Positions 8,818-17,052 of a DNA stretch of 64,000 bases are shown piece by piece (the stretch's first letter is position 1; every line of letters begins with the position of its first letter). The notes under the pieces are model-generated. The model did no database searches. It had not been told where the DNA came from and was given only the letters and a program-made list of their open reading frames with translations. The DNA is taken from contig NZ_AP024169.1 of assembly GCF_016591975.1 (NCBI RefSeq), forward strand, positions 2,829,001 through 2,893,000. Direction: 5' to 3'. A program made the position numbers and the translations under genes. This DNA is from Anaeromicropila herbilytica (GTDB taxonomy: Bacteria > Bacillota > Clostridia > Lachnospirales > Lachnospiraceae).

Positions 8818-9111
8818 ATGATTTGAGGGTCAAAAGCCTTTCATAACATACATTGTGTATATTGATGTATAATTATTAATTTTGGCGTAGTCCGGCCGAA
8901 AGTATCGTTTATATTTTGTCAAGACTCAAAGTGAAAATAGGAACATAAGTGAGTAAAGTTTATTTATAAACTTGTTACTTGTTGTGAGGCTTGTAAAAAA
9001 TATGATAAGTTTGTTTTGTAAACTTTACTGAGGGAAAGGTAGCCAAAATTCATAATCATACAGCAATATACACTCAGCAAACTAAAATAAGGCTTTTGTC
9101 CCTCGAATCAT
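8818..9111. repeat. Family 1 MITE-like palindromic repeat, copy A (294 bp)
   Basis: The ends ATGATTTGAGGGTCAAAAGCC and GGCTTTTGTCCCTCGAATCAT are inverted repeats, and the pairing continues inward for about 75 bp (GTGTATATTGATGTATAATT against AATCATACAGCAATATACAC). The core carries GTAGTCCGGCCGAAAGTATCG. Very similar copies lie at 34080-34339 and, inverted, at 42044-42302. Compared with those, this copy has extra TAAACTT-type hairpin sequence in its centre. It fills the gap between the cupin and alcohol dehydrogenase genes and ends 10 bp from the cupin stop codon. It has no ORF, so any movement would need a transposase supplied in trans. Confidence 0.88.
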
Positions 9112-9120
9112 AATATATAT

Positions 9121-9534
9121 CTATTTCAGTTTCCCATATTCTTCATCAGTTACTGGTTCTAACCACTCATTCGATGCTCCCTCAGCGGGAACTTCAACTG
9201 CAAGATGCGTAAACCAACTATCTGGTGCAGCTCCATGCCAGTGTTTTACCTCAGGTGGAATATTCACCACATCACCTGCATGTAATTCTTGTGGTTCTTT
9301 GCCCCACTCCTGATAATAGCCTCTGCCTGCTGTACATAATAGAATCTGACCTCCCTTATGATGGATATGCCAGTTATTACGACATCCAGGCTCAAATGTT
9401 ACATTTCCTATTACCATTCTTTCTGTTGTTAATAGATTTAAATAGCTTTTTCCTATGAAGTACTTTTCATACATTTTATTTTCGTCACCTATAGGAAATA
9501 CCGTATTTTTCTTTATATCTTCTAAATCACGCAT
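9121..9534 (-). CDS. Single-domain cupin protein
   Basis: 137 residues with both cupin motifs: the metal-binding NNWHIHHKGGQILLCTAG and the second motif PEVKHWHGAAPDSWFTHLA. The three His plus a Gln/Glu position would coordinate Mn, Fe or Zn. It resembles the small cupins annotated as quercetin-dioxygenase-like or carboxymuconolactone-decarboxylase-associated proteins of anaerobes. The reaction is unknown. Clear GGAGGTG ribosome site; single gene with the MITE copy directly behind it. Confidence 0.88.
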   Translation of the reverse strand: MRDLEDIKKNTVFPIGDENKMYEKYFIGKSYLNLLTTERMVIGNVTFEPGCRNNWHIHHKGGQILLCTAGRGYYQEWGKEPQELHAGDVVNIPPEVKHWHGAAPDSWFTHLAVEVPAEGASNEWLEPVTDEEYGKLK

Positions 9535-9681
9535 TGATTCACCTCCGAATTTGTAATTGTTTTATTTTGATTATTCTTCACATTAATTTCAATTAATCAT
9601 ACAGAATAATCCGTAAAATCATCTTATCACCTAAACCTAACTTTAGGTCAAGTATTTTTTTATATAATGGAGATAACCACA

Positions 9682-9708
9682 TTTAGGCCCCCTATTAGGG
9701 GACCTAAA
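9682..9708 (-). terminator. Hairpin after hcp
   Basis: TTTAGGcCCCCT / AGGGGaCCTAAA stem with a 3-nt loop lies 16 bp past the hcp stop. There is no U-tract on the minus strand; the T-rich side is on plus. It is a likely end of the hcp transcript, or a mRNA-stabilising hairpin. Confidence 0.5.
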
Positions 9709-9724
9709 ATATTTTATTTTTATA

Positions 9725-11377
9725 TTAATTTGCTTGTTTTAGTGAACTCTTCAAATCATCTTCTGGAGTGCTTATTGGTTTAATATCAAAGGTATCTACT
9801 AGATATTGCAATACATTTGGAGATATGAAGGCTGGTAAACTTGGTCCTAAATACATTCCTTTTATTCCAAGTGATAATAATGCTAATAAATCTGCAACAG
9901 CCTTTTGCTCATACCAAGAAAGTACAATGGTCAGAGGTAATGAATTTACATCAGTATCAAAGGCATCTGCTAATGCTGTGGCTATTCTAACTGCTGAATA
10001 TGCATCATTACATTGTCCTACATCTAATAATCGTGGCAGTCCAGCTACCGTTCCAAAGTCTAATTTATTGAATCTGTACTTACCACAAGCTAAAGTCAGA
10101 ATCACACAATCCTTTGGAACCATTTTAGCAAAGTCAGTATAATAACTTCTTCCTGGTCTAGCTCCATCGCAACCTCCTATTAAGAAGAAATGTCTTAACT
10201 TTCCTTCCTTTACTGCTTTTACAATAGTTTCAGCATGTGATAATGTTTCGTGGTGTCCAAATCCCACTAAGATTTCTTTTTCTTTTTCCTCTTCTTTAAA
10301 TCCACCTAACTCTAATGCTTTATTAATTATTTCACTGAAATCCTTAGTTCCATCTTCTGAAACATCGATATGCTTTACTCCATCCCAACCTACAACACTT
10401 GTTGCAAATATTCTATCTTTATATGTTTCTCTTGGTCTCATCAAACAATTAGTTGTCATTAATATACATCCTGGAATTCCATCGAATTCACTTTGTTGGT
10501 TTTGCCATGCAGAACCAAAGTTACCTACTAAATGTTTATACTTCTTTAGTTCTGGATATCCATGTGCTGGTAACATTTCTCCATGGGTATAAATATTTAT
10601 TCCTTTGCCTTTTGTTTGCTCTAAAAGCATCTCTAAATCTCTCAAATCATGTCCAGATACTATAATAAATGGACCTTTTTTAATATTAACATTGACCTTA
10701 TGAGGTGAAGGATTTTTGTATCTACTAGTATTTGCTTCATCTAACACCTGCATTACCTGTACACTCATATCACCAACTCTCATCGTCATACGTATCATAT
10801 CTTCCACACTTAAGTTGTCATTGGTGGTAGATTCTAAACCTAAGAAATAAATTTGATCTACTTGTTCATTACTGTGTCCTATAAACCTTGCTTGATGTCC
10901 ATAAGCGCTTACACCTTTTAAGCCATACAATACGGTTGATCTTAATGAACGAATATCTGCATCTAGACTCTGATCATACATTATTCCTGCTTTTACCGAA
11001 TCCTTTAACATAGCCTCCTTTGTATCACTTAAATTATAGGTGGCTGCATCTGGATATTGTCCATCTGGAGCTTGCTCTCTCAAGGTTTCTTTGATCTTTT
11101 GAGATTCTTTTAATAATCTTACATGAACTTCAGCATCAAAATTTACATTTGTTAAAGTTGTAAATAGACCATTCTCTACGAACTTTACTATTTCCTTATC
11201 AATTATCTTTCCTTGTTCCAATAGAGGCTTTACATAACAAGAAATTCCTTTTAATTGATATATTAGCAAATCCTGTAGATTAGCTATCTCTGGTGTTTTA
11301 CCACATACTCCACTTTTAGTACAGCCTTTTCCTCCAGCTGTTTGCTCGCACTGATAACAAAACATTGAATTTTCCAT
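9725..11377 (-). CDS. hcp: Hybrid cluster protein (hydroxylamine / NO reductase)
   Basis: 550 residues. The N-terminal cysteines C7-x2-C10-x8-C19-x5-C25 (MFCYQCEQTAGGKGC...) bind the proximal [4Fe-4S] cluster and are of the strict-anaerobe type. Further ligands of the hybrid Fe-S-O cluster are visible in SGHDLRDLEMLLEQ, THGEMLPAHGYPELK, GCILMTTNCLM and LACGKYRFNKLDFG. The enzyme reduces hydroxylamine and, more physiologically, NO. It lies third in a unit with an FAD oxidoreductase and a DUF1450 protein, which probably supply its electrons. ATG with GGAGGATTAATC in front. Confidence 0.97.
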   Translation of the reverse strand: MENSMFCYQCEQTAGGKGCTKSGVCGKTPEIANLQDLLIYQLKGISCYVKPLLEQGKIIDKEIVKFVENGLFTTLTNVNFDAEVHVRLLKESQKIKETLREQAPDGQYPDAATYNLSDTKEAMLKDSVKAGIMYDQSLDADIRSLRSTVLYGLKGVSAYGHQARFIGHSNEQVDQIYFLGLESTTNDNLSVEDMIRMTMRVGDMSVQVMQVLDEANTSRYKNPSPHKVNVNIKKGPFIIVSGHDLRDLEMLLEQTKGKGINIYTHGEMLPAHGYPELKKYKHLVGNFGSAWQNQQSEFDGIPGCILMTTNCLMRPRETYKDRIFATSVVGWDGVKHIDVSEDGTKDFSEIINKALELGGFKEEEKEKEILVGFGHHETLSHAETIVKAVKEGKLRHFFLIGGCDGARPGRSYYTDFAKMVPKDCVILTLACGKYRFNKLDFGTVAGLPRLLDVGQCNDAYSAVRIATALADAFDTDVNSLPLTIVLSWYEQKAVADLLALLSLGIKGMYLGPSLPAFISPNVLQYLVDTFDIKPISTPEDDLKSSLKQAN

Positions 11378-11453
11378 GATTAATCCTCCTATTTACACTA
11401 TAACTTCTCACCTTAAGGTCTATACCTACCAGCTTTAGCCGGTAATGGTTCCG

Positions 11454-11672
11454 TTATATGAGTTTTTTTATTTTTTCATATAATTCTTCTGCTGTATCCG
11501 CCTGAATCATCTCATTATTTACTAGTGCATAAGGTCCTACTGCACAATCTCCGCAATATCCTAGACAAGACTCTGCTGATATATCTATATCATTAAAATC
11601 TTTTTTTAATCTGTTCATAATTTCCTCTGTACCAAATGAAAAATTGTTTTCACAAAATTTAATTTCCGTCAT
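11454..11672 (-). CDS. DUF1450-family small cysteine protein
   Basis: 72 residues from ATG 11672; the upstream in-frame GTG at 11687 lies inside the AGAGGTGAAGG ribosome site and is rejected. The cysteine pattern CENN...CLGYCGDC plus the AlVN segment (YALVNNEMIQADTAEELYEKI) is that of the DUF1450/YuzB family, a thioredoxin-fold protein that may bind an Fe-S cluster through four cysteines. It sits between the FAD oxidoreductase and hcp, 17 bp after the former, so a role as a small electron carrier or cluster helper for Hcp is a reasonable guess. Confidence 0.8.
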   Translation of the reverse strand: MTEIKFCENNFSFGTEEIMNRLKKDFNDIDISAESCLGYCGDCAVGPYALVNNEMIQADTAEELYEKIKKLI

Positions 11673-11689
11673 TTTATATACCTTCACCT

Positions 11690-12907
11690 CTAATAATTAT
11701 TTTTTAATGTCATTAATAAATCTTCTACAGATGTATTAGATAAATCAAGATCATCTAATACTATTTCTTTTTCTATTGCTGCTTTAAGCAATGGTGATTG
11801 CTTGGTATCACCAATTACAATTGCACCAACTATTTTATTATTTGTGATAAATATTTTTTTATACTGATTTTTGCTAATATCTTCATCTACTAATACTTTT
11901 GTAAAATTAGTTTCATCTATATACCCCATAGAAAATAGGGATATATTAAAAGCATTTAATGTTGTTATTGGAGTAATTTTTTCATACACTGTTTCCTTTT
12001 CAGTAATGTTATATCCTGCAACTTTTCCCTGTGCTATAGCAATGTTCCACAATCCAGCAATATGGTTATTAAATTCAGCAACATCACCTGCTGCATAAAT
12101 ATTTTTTATGTTTGTTTCCATTCTATTATTTACTAATATTCCTCTTCCTGTTTCAATTTTAGTATTTTCAACTACGCCTATATTAGGTTTAATACCCGTT
12201 GAGTAAATAACCATATCACACTTCAATTCCATTTTTTTGTCCGTTAAAATTCCTTCTACTTTGGTATTTCCAGTTATTGCTTTCACCGCTGTATTATTTA
12301 ATACTTGAATGTCATATCCCTGTATTATATTTTTTAATATTAAAGATGCCTTATCATCTAATTGATGTGGCATAATTCTTGACAACAACTCAACAATTAT
12401 AACCTTTTTACCATGCTGATGTAATATCCAAGCCATTTCTAACCCTTGTATCCCACCTCCAATAAGTATTACTTCTTCACTTTCAATAAGACTATTTTTG
12501 ATATTCAAAGCATCCTTAAGTCCTCTTAATGTATATACTCCATTCTTACCAATACCATCAATCGGTGGAGTGCTATTACTTGCTCCATTTGTAAAAAGTA
12601 ACTTATCGTACTCAATATTACTACCATCACTTAATAATACTTCTTGCGTATCTACATTTATATTTACCGCTCTTGTATCAACACATATTTGTACGTTATT
12701 TTGTTCATACCACTCTTTCTTTTGAAGTAATATTTTATTTTCTTCAATCTCATCAAAAATACCTTTAGATAGCCTAATTCGATTATATGGGTAAAATTCT
12801 TCTTCTCCGATCAAATATATATATGAATCTAAGTCTATTTCTCTAATTGCCTTAATTGCAGAAATTGCTGCAATCCCATCACCTATAATTACTATTTTTT
12901 TATTCAT
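11690..12907 (-). CDS. FAD/NAD(P)-dependent oxidoreductase, probable reductase for Hcp
   Basis: 405 residues from ATG 12907 with GAGGTG 6 nt ahead; the GTG at 12916 is part of that site. It has an N-terminal FAD dinucleotide fold (KIVIIGDGIAAISAIKAI), an NAD(P)H fold (EEVILIGGGIQGLEMAW) and the FAD-binding TNIKNIYAAGDVAEF motif, as in nitrite-reductase-type and rubredoxin reductase-like enzymes. There is no 2Fe-2S domain, unlike the enterobacterial Hcr. As the first gene of the hcp unit it most likely passes NADH electrons to Hcp, perhaps through the DUF1450 protein. The partner is inferred from position only. Confidence 0.87.
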   Translation of the reverse strand: MNKKIVIIGDGIAAISAIKAIREIDLDSYIYLIGEEEFYPYNRIRLSKGIFDEIEENKILLQKKEWYEQNNVQICVDTRAVNINVDTQEVLLSDGSNIEYDKLLFTNGASNSTPPIDGIGKNGVYTLRGLKDALNIKNSLIESEEVILIGGGIQGLEMAWILHQHGKKVIIVELLSRIMPHQLDDKASLILKNIIQGYDIQVLNNTAVKAITGNTKVEGILTDKKMELKCDMVIYSTGIKPNIGVVENTKIETGRGILVNNRMETNIKNIYAAGDVAEFNNHIAGLWNIAIAQGKVAGYNITEKETVYEKITPITTLNAFNISLFSMGYIDETNFTKVLVDEDISKNQYKKIFITNNKIVGAIVIGDTKQSPLLKAAIEKEIVLDDLDLSNTSVEDLLMTLKNNY

Positions 12908-13152
12908 TATTATCACCTCTAATTAGTAGGTTATCCTGCTTCATTTATATCTATGTATCAGATGCAAAATCAATTAAGTTCTTCCTGTGCCCTAATACCG
13001 TAAAATCAACTAAATGGGTATTTATATAAACAGCAATACATTATTTTGTAAAAATGAAGCGAAATTGTGGATTTGCTTAGGATGCGGTCACATTGCTGGT
13101 CGCATTTATTATGCTATTTTTCTTTTATACTTACTTTCTTTTACATAAAAAA
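12908..13152. other. Promoter region of the hcp unit, no gene
   Basis: About 245 bp of AT-rich sequence between the oxidoreductase start and the phosphatase terminator. An imperfect dyad with ATGCG / CGCAT ends surrounds TCACATTGCTGG near 13083-13106 and could be a regulator site. No convincing ORF or RNA. Confidence 0.45.
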
Positions 13153-13195
13153 CCTCCAAAGTAGATTTGGTTATTTACCGTGTCTACTTTGGAGG
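13153..13195 (-). terminator. Intrinsic terminator of the tyrosine phosphatase gene
   Basis: A 13-bp perfect stem CCTCCAAAGTAGA / TCTACTTTGGAGG, followed on the minus strand by T6. It is 28 bp past the phosphatase stop. Confidence 0.88.
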
Positions 13196-13222
13196 AAGTT
13201 AACTAATTAAATACATGGTCCA

Positions 13223-14032
13223 TTATTCTAAATATTGATTTCGAAGCTTTATCAAACCATCTGCATTCAAATCATATTCAACTTCAAAATACTTTTCAAA
13301 ACTACCATATTTCTCTAAGATAGCTTCTAATGTCTTCTCTACTAGGTACCTACTGACACCTTGCGAAACCATGAACTGTTTCTTCTCTTCAGGGTGTTTT
13401 GAAAAGTACTCAGCCTTTTCTTCTAACAATACATCAATCAACGGTTTACGATATTTATTAGTAAGCATATAATCCTCGATTACAATTTCCGGTTGTACAC
13501 CTAAAGCAAGCAAAATCAATGCTGCTGCAATACCAGTACGGTCTTTTCCTGCTGCACAATGAAATAGAATTGGAACTTCTCCTTGTTTTAAGAAATCAAA
13601 CAAAGCACGAAAAGCAGCGTTATTAAAAGCCATACTTGAATATAGCCTAGTAAAATAATCTTCTCGATTTTCAAAAGTTGCAGCTTCTTTTTCCAATTCT
13701 GCTATACTGGAAGGAGAAAAATCAATATCACTGCCATCTGATTTTTTTAAACCACAAATTCTCTGATATTTAGTGCCTTCTGGTATCCAATCTTGTTGTA
13801 AATCAGCTTCTCCTTGACTACGAAGATCCATAATTACCTTTAATTTAAAGCTTTCTAGTTTTGCTTGGTCCGTATCCGTTTTCAGTACATCCAATGCCAT
13901 GCCACGATAAAGTAGACCATAACGTACATGTCTTCCATCTTTCGTCTGATAACCACCAAGTTCACGAAAATTGACTGCAAGAGGATTCTGAAATAAAATG
14001 GGATCACCAGGATTCTGTTTTATTTGTTTCAT
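13223..14032 (-). CDS. Tyrosine/serine protein phosphatase
   Basis: 269 residues of the Y_phosphatase3 (IphP/LipA-like) family. The active-site loop HCAAGKDRTG gives the Cx5R signature with the nucleophilic Cys and the phosphate-binding Arg; NFRELGGYQTKDGRHVRYGLLYRG near the N-terminus is the second family hallmark. The general acid is expected in the DLRSQGEAD stretch. It has no signal peptide. It may dephosphorylate proteins or phosphoinositides; the substrate is unknown. It is transcribed alone, divergently from the iron permease. Confidence 0.92.
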   Translation of the reverse strand: MKQIKQNPGDPILFQNPLAVNFRELGGYQTKDGRHVRYGLLYRGMALDVLKTDTDQAKLESFKLKVIMDLRSQGEADLQQDWIPEGTKYQRICGLKKSDGSDIDFSPSSIAELEKEAATFENREDYFTRLYSSMAFNNAAFRALFDFLKQGEVPILFHCAAGKDRTGIAAALILLALGVQPEIVIEDYMLTNKYRKPLIDVLLEEKAEYFSKHPEEKKQFMVSQGVSRYLVEKTLEAILEKYGSFEKYFEVEYDLNADGLIKLRNQYLE

Positions 14033-14185
14033 AGTTGGTCTCCTTTCACACTTTGTACCAACCTAACTATACAGCATTTGACTTGAATTCGGCAAGTAGT
14101 TTAAAAGGATAATTAATTGTACTTTTATACCCATATAATACCTATTGATTTACTATCGAATATATTGTATTCTATATTTGTAATT

Positions 14186-14204
14186 GATATTGATTATCAT
14201 TTTC
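14186..14204. promoter_or_regulatory. Fur box in front of the FTR1-type permease
   Basis: GATATTGATTATCATTTTC matches the classical 19-bp Fur box GATAATGATTATCATTATC at 17 of 19 positions. It lies 61-79 bp before the permease start, in the divergent promoter region. It predicts iron-repressed expression. Confidence 0.85.
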
Positions 14205-14264
14205 TATCATGACATTATATATTATCTAATGCTTATATATAATTAACCAATTGGAGGTATTTTT

Positions 14265-14969
14265 ATGATTTCTAGTTTATTTCTATCATTTAGAGAGGGT
14301 TTAGAGGCGGCTTTAATAGTTGGAATTATATTAATCTACTTGCATCAATCAGAACGTAAAGATTTAGGTAAATATGTATACTATGGAGCAGTTTTGGGCT
14401 TGATAGTAAGCATTGTGGGTGGATTTATGGGGTTCCGAGAAGCCAAAGAACTTGGTGAAGAAGGAGAAGAGATTTTTGAAAATATAATGAGACTTCTTGC
14501 CTCTGGCCTAATTGCTTATTTTATTATTTGGGTAAGCAATCAATCGAATAATATTTCTACTGATATCAAACAGAAGGTAAGCAATAATACAAGCGCAATC
14601 GGACTTATAGCTTTAAGTTTCTTGTCTGTATTCCGTGAAGGTATGGAGTTGTGTATCATGATTTTGACTAAAATCAATGAAAACTCTTTAAATGTTGCAA
14701 CAGGAATTGGTTTAGGATTGCTATTTGCGGTACTGCTAACCTATGTTATCTTTAAGTCTAGTATGAAGTTAAATCTTAAGTTGATATTTAAAGCATTAGG
14801 GTTTGTACTCATTTATCTAGGTGCAGAAATGTTTGCAGAAGGCATTATAGGTATTACAGGATTTAATGAATATCCTTTTGAAGTAATTTTTATGGTGATA
14901 TTTATACTACCATCACTGTATTTCTTCTTCAAAAAAGATATTAATAGAATCTTGAAAAAGGCTAATTAA
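14265..14969 (+). CDS. FTR1-family iron permease
   Basis: 234 residues with about seven hydrophobic segments. Two REGLE-type motifs, SFREGLEAALIV (helix 1) and VFREGMELCIMIL (helix 4), are the iron-binding signatures of the FTR1/EfeU family. It would carry iron across the membrane. A clear AATTGGAGG ribosome site precedes ATG. The EfeO and EfeB partners and an oxidase are absent nearby, as in many anaerobes. A Fur box in the promoter supports the iron role. Confidence 0.9.
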   Translation: MISSLFLSFREGLEAALIVGIILIYLHQSERKDLGKYVYYGAVLGLIVSIVGGFMGFREAKELGEEGEEIFENIMRLLASGLIAYFIIWVSNQSNNISTDIKQKVSNNTSAIGLIALSFLSVFREGMELCIMILTKINENSLNVATGIGLGLLFAVLLTYVIFKSSMKLNLKLIFKALGFVLIYLGAEMFAEGIIGITGFNEYPFEVIFMVIFILPSLYFFFKKDINRILKKAN

Positions 14970-15035
14970 CCAGTATTAATTGGTGGTGATTCTGCTGTAT
15001 TTCCATACAATCTAGAGCCCTGGCATCTCGCTATT

Positions 15036-15230
15036 ATGTATGCAACAGTTGCTGCAGTTAATCTTTACGAGATTCGTATTACTTATGAAGATGACTGCTG
15101 TAACGTTGTAGCGAATTGCTTTGGAAGAAGTACTAATTACGAAAGCCAAGAAGGTAATACTGTACTGCAACATGACTTAATTGAATTACGTGAACCTCCT
15201 GTTCAAGAAACGCCTACTTGTGTGTTTTAA
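15036..15230 (+). CDS. Small unrecognised ORF after the iron permease, possibly a gene remnant
   Basis: 64 residues from ATG 15036 (MYATVAAVNLYEIRITYEDDCC), but there is no ribosome site before that ATG and the same frame stays open upstream to a TAA at about 14970, adding PYNLEPWHLAI-like coding-looking sequence without any start codon. That suggests the 3' end of a gene that has lost its front. It is followed at once by a strong terminator shared with the permease. Three cysteines; no known family recognised. Confidence 0.35.
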   Translation: MYATVAAVNLYEIRITYEDDCCNVVANCFGRSTNYESQEGNTVLQHDLIELREPPVQETPTCVF

Positions 15231-15237
15231 CTCAAAA

Positions 15238-15297
15238 ATACTCCCTCCTAAGCTGATAAGGTTTATTTATCATTACTTAGAAGGGAGTATATTTTTT
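15238..15297 (+). terminator. Terminator of the iron permease unit
   Basis: ATACTCCCTcCTAAG / CTTAGaAGGGAGTAT stem followed by T6 on the plus strand. Confidence 0.88.
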
Positions 15298-15342
15298 CAC
15301 TTTTATATCACTATATAGAGCTGAATTAGACGATTTACTTGA

Positions 15343-17052
15343 TTACTCTAATCCAAATAAAGCTGCACCAATTGCTCCAACAATTTCAGGTTCCTTTGAT
15401 ATGAATAGCTTATCTTGGATTTTCTCTTCCACGGCTTTTACTACACCTGGATTCTTCGCAACACCACCAGTCATCATATATTCACCTTCTAGTCCAACTC
15501 TCTTAAGTAAGGAATATGATTTAGTAGCTATAGCTTTATGTATTCCGTGAGCAATATCACTTTTCTCTTTATTTAGCGCAATTAATGATATAACTTCGGA
15601 TTCTGCGAATACGGAACACATACTGCTAATGTCAATATCTTCTTTCCAGTCAAGAGAGATTGGTCCTAATTCTGAGATATCTATCTCTAGTGTTCTTGCC
15701 ATCATCTCAAGAAAACGTCCTGTTCCTGCGGCACATTTATCATTCATTACAAAGTCAATTACTTCGCCTTTATCATTTAGCTTAATAACTTTGCTATCTT
15801 GACCACCAATATCTAGAATAGTACGAATCTTAGGATTAAGGTAATTGGCACCTTTTCCATGGCAGCTGATCTCCGTAACATTTTGATCCGCGAATGGAAT
15901 ACTAACTCTACCATAACCTGTGGAGATAATAGTATCAATATCTTCTCTCTTCATATTTGCCTTTGCAAGAACTTCCTCCAAGATGCGTTCTGCACTTTCA
16001 CCACTTTTTGCTCCAGTACGAACTACATGAAATGCAACAATTTCTTTTTTCTCATTTAAAATAACTGCATTGGTTGAAGTAGAACCACTATCAATTCCTA
16101 ATACATACATTCTATCATCTCCTGTATTCTTTCTTATACTACGTTTCTTATTCAAATTTGCTGTCACTTCTAACGATTCGATAAAAGCTTCCACTCTTGT
16201 ACGAATCTGGCCTGCACATTGTTTGGTATAGTCTGTCTCTATTTTTAGTATTGGTTTCTTGATTACTTCTTTTAAATGTGTATACTCATAAGAATAGTTA
16301 TCACAAAACTTTACGGTATGATAGATAATACCATTTATCTCATCTTGTAATCCCTCAAGATAATTCTCTCGATTTGTTGCTTTTTGCATTCTCATACAAG
16401 GAAATTGATTCAATAGATTGGAAGCATAGGAGAATAAGATATTATCATGCACCAATACATAATCTCGATTTAGACCTGTGCAAGTAAGATTAAATACGAT
16501 ATTAACATTACTCTTTTTAAGTAATTCTAGAATTCCTTTACTGCATCTAGCTCCCATTAGACCGATATTAATTTTATTTTCTTGTCTCTCTTCTTCTGTT
16601 CTTTCAACATTCTTTAATTCTTGATTTTCTTCTAATTTTCTTTCTTTTAACTGCTTATCAAATAACTTAAATAATTCTTCTTTGTCAAATCTCTTACCAC
16701 TATAATCTTCATAAGCTTCTACCATCTCAAGTATACGTTTTACATAAATGCTGATTGAAAAATCATTTACCTTTCTTGGTACATCAAGCAAATAGATAAA
16801 CTTGTCAGGATATTGTTCCTTCAATATGTCAAATAGTCTACGTATACTATCACAACAAGTTGTCAACACAATTCCCTCATAGTCCTTACTAATGGAGTCT
16901 TCAAGTACTGCTTTCGTATAAGAACACATATTAGGATGCATTAATGTATCAGCCTGGTCAAAATTGGTGACGTCTGGTTCGATACGAGATGTTTCAACTC
17001 CTAGGGCAGTAAATATTTCTATTGGTGTATACTTACACACATAACCGATCAT
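15343..17052 (-). CDS. Fusion: 2-hydroxyacyl-CoA dehydratase-like domain plus ATP-dependent activase
   Basis: 569 residues from ATG 17052 (AGGAAAGG 9 nt before). Residues about 1-270 look like a shortened HGD-D/BcrB-BcrC dehydratase subunit; residues about 305-565 form a BadF/HgdC activase with the ASKHA phosphate loop LGIDSGSTSTNAVIL, ILDIGGQDSKVI, and both Fe-S cysteines (DKCAAGTGRF and SMCSVFAESE). Activases use ATP to push a low-potential electron into the dehydratase. The start overlaps the upstream dehydratase gene by 20 bp, so the two are translationally coupled. The fused layout suggests the pair is self-contained. The substrate is unknown. Confidence 0.88.
   Translation of the reverse strand: MIGYVCKYTPIEIFTALGVETSRIEPDVTNFDQADTLMHPNMCSYTKAVLEDSISKDYEGIVLTTCCDSIRRLFDILKEQYPDKFIYLLDVPRKVNDFSISIYVKRILEMVEAYEDYSGKRFDKEELFKLFDKQLKERKLEENQELKNVERTEEERQENKINIGLMGARCSKGILELLKKSNVNIVFNLTCTGLNRDYVLVHDNILFSYASNLLNQFPCMRMQKATNRENYLEGLQDEINGIIYHTVKFCDNYSYEYTHLKEVIKKPILKIETDYTKQCAGQIRTRVEAFIESLEVTANLNKKRSIRKNTGDDRMYVLGIDSGSTSTNAVILNEKKEIVAFHVVRTGAKSGESAERILEEVLAKANMKREDIDTIISTGYGRVSIPFADQNVTEISCHGKGANYLNPKIRTILDIGGQDSKVIKLNDKGEVIDFVMNDKCAAGTGRFLEMMARTLEIDISELGPISLDWKEDIDISSMCSVFAESEVISLIALNKEKSDIAHGIHKAIATKSYSLLKRVGLEGEYMMTGGVAKNPGVVKAVEEKIQDKLFISKEPEIVGAIGAALFGLE

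Noticed and set aside
8885..8980. Conserved GTAGTCCGGCCGAAAGTATCG block as a riboswitch or small RNA
   Set aside because: It recurs only inside the family 1 repeats, in both orientations and next to unrelated genes, so it is explained by the mobile element.
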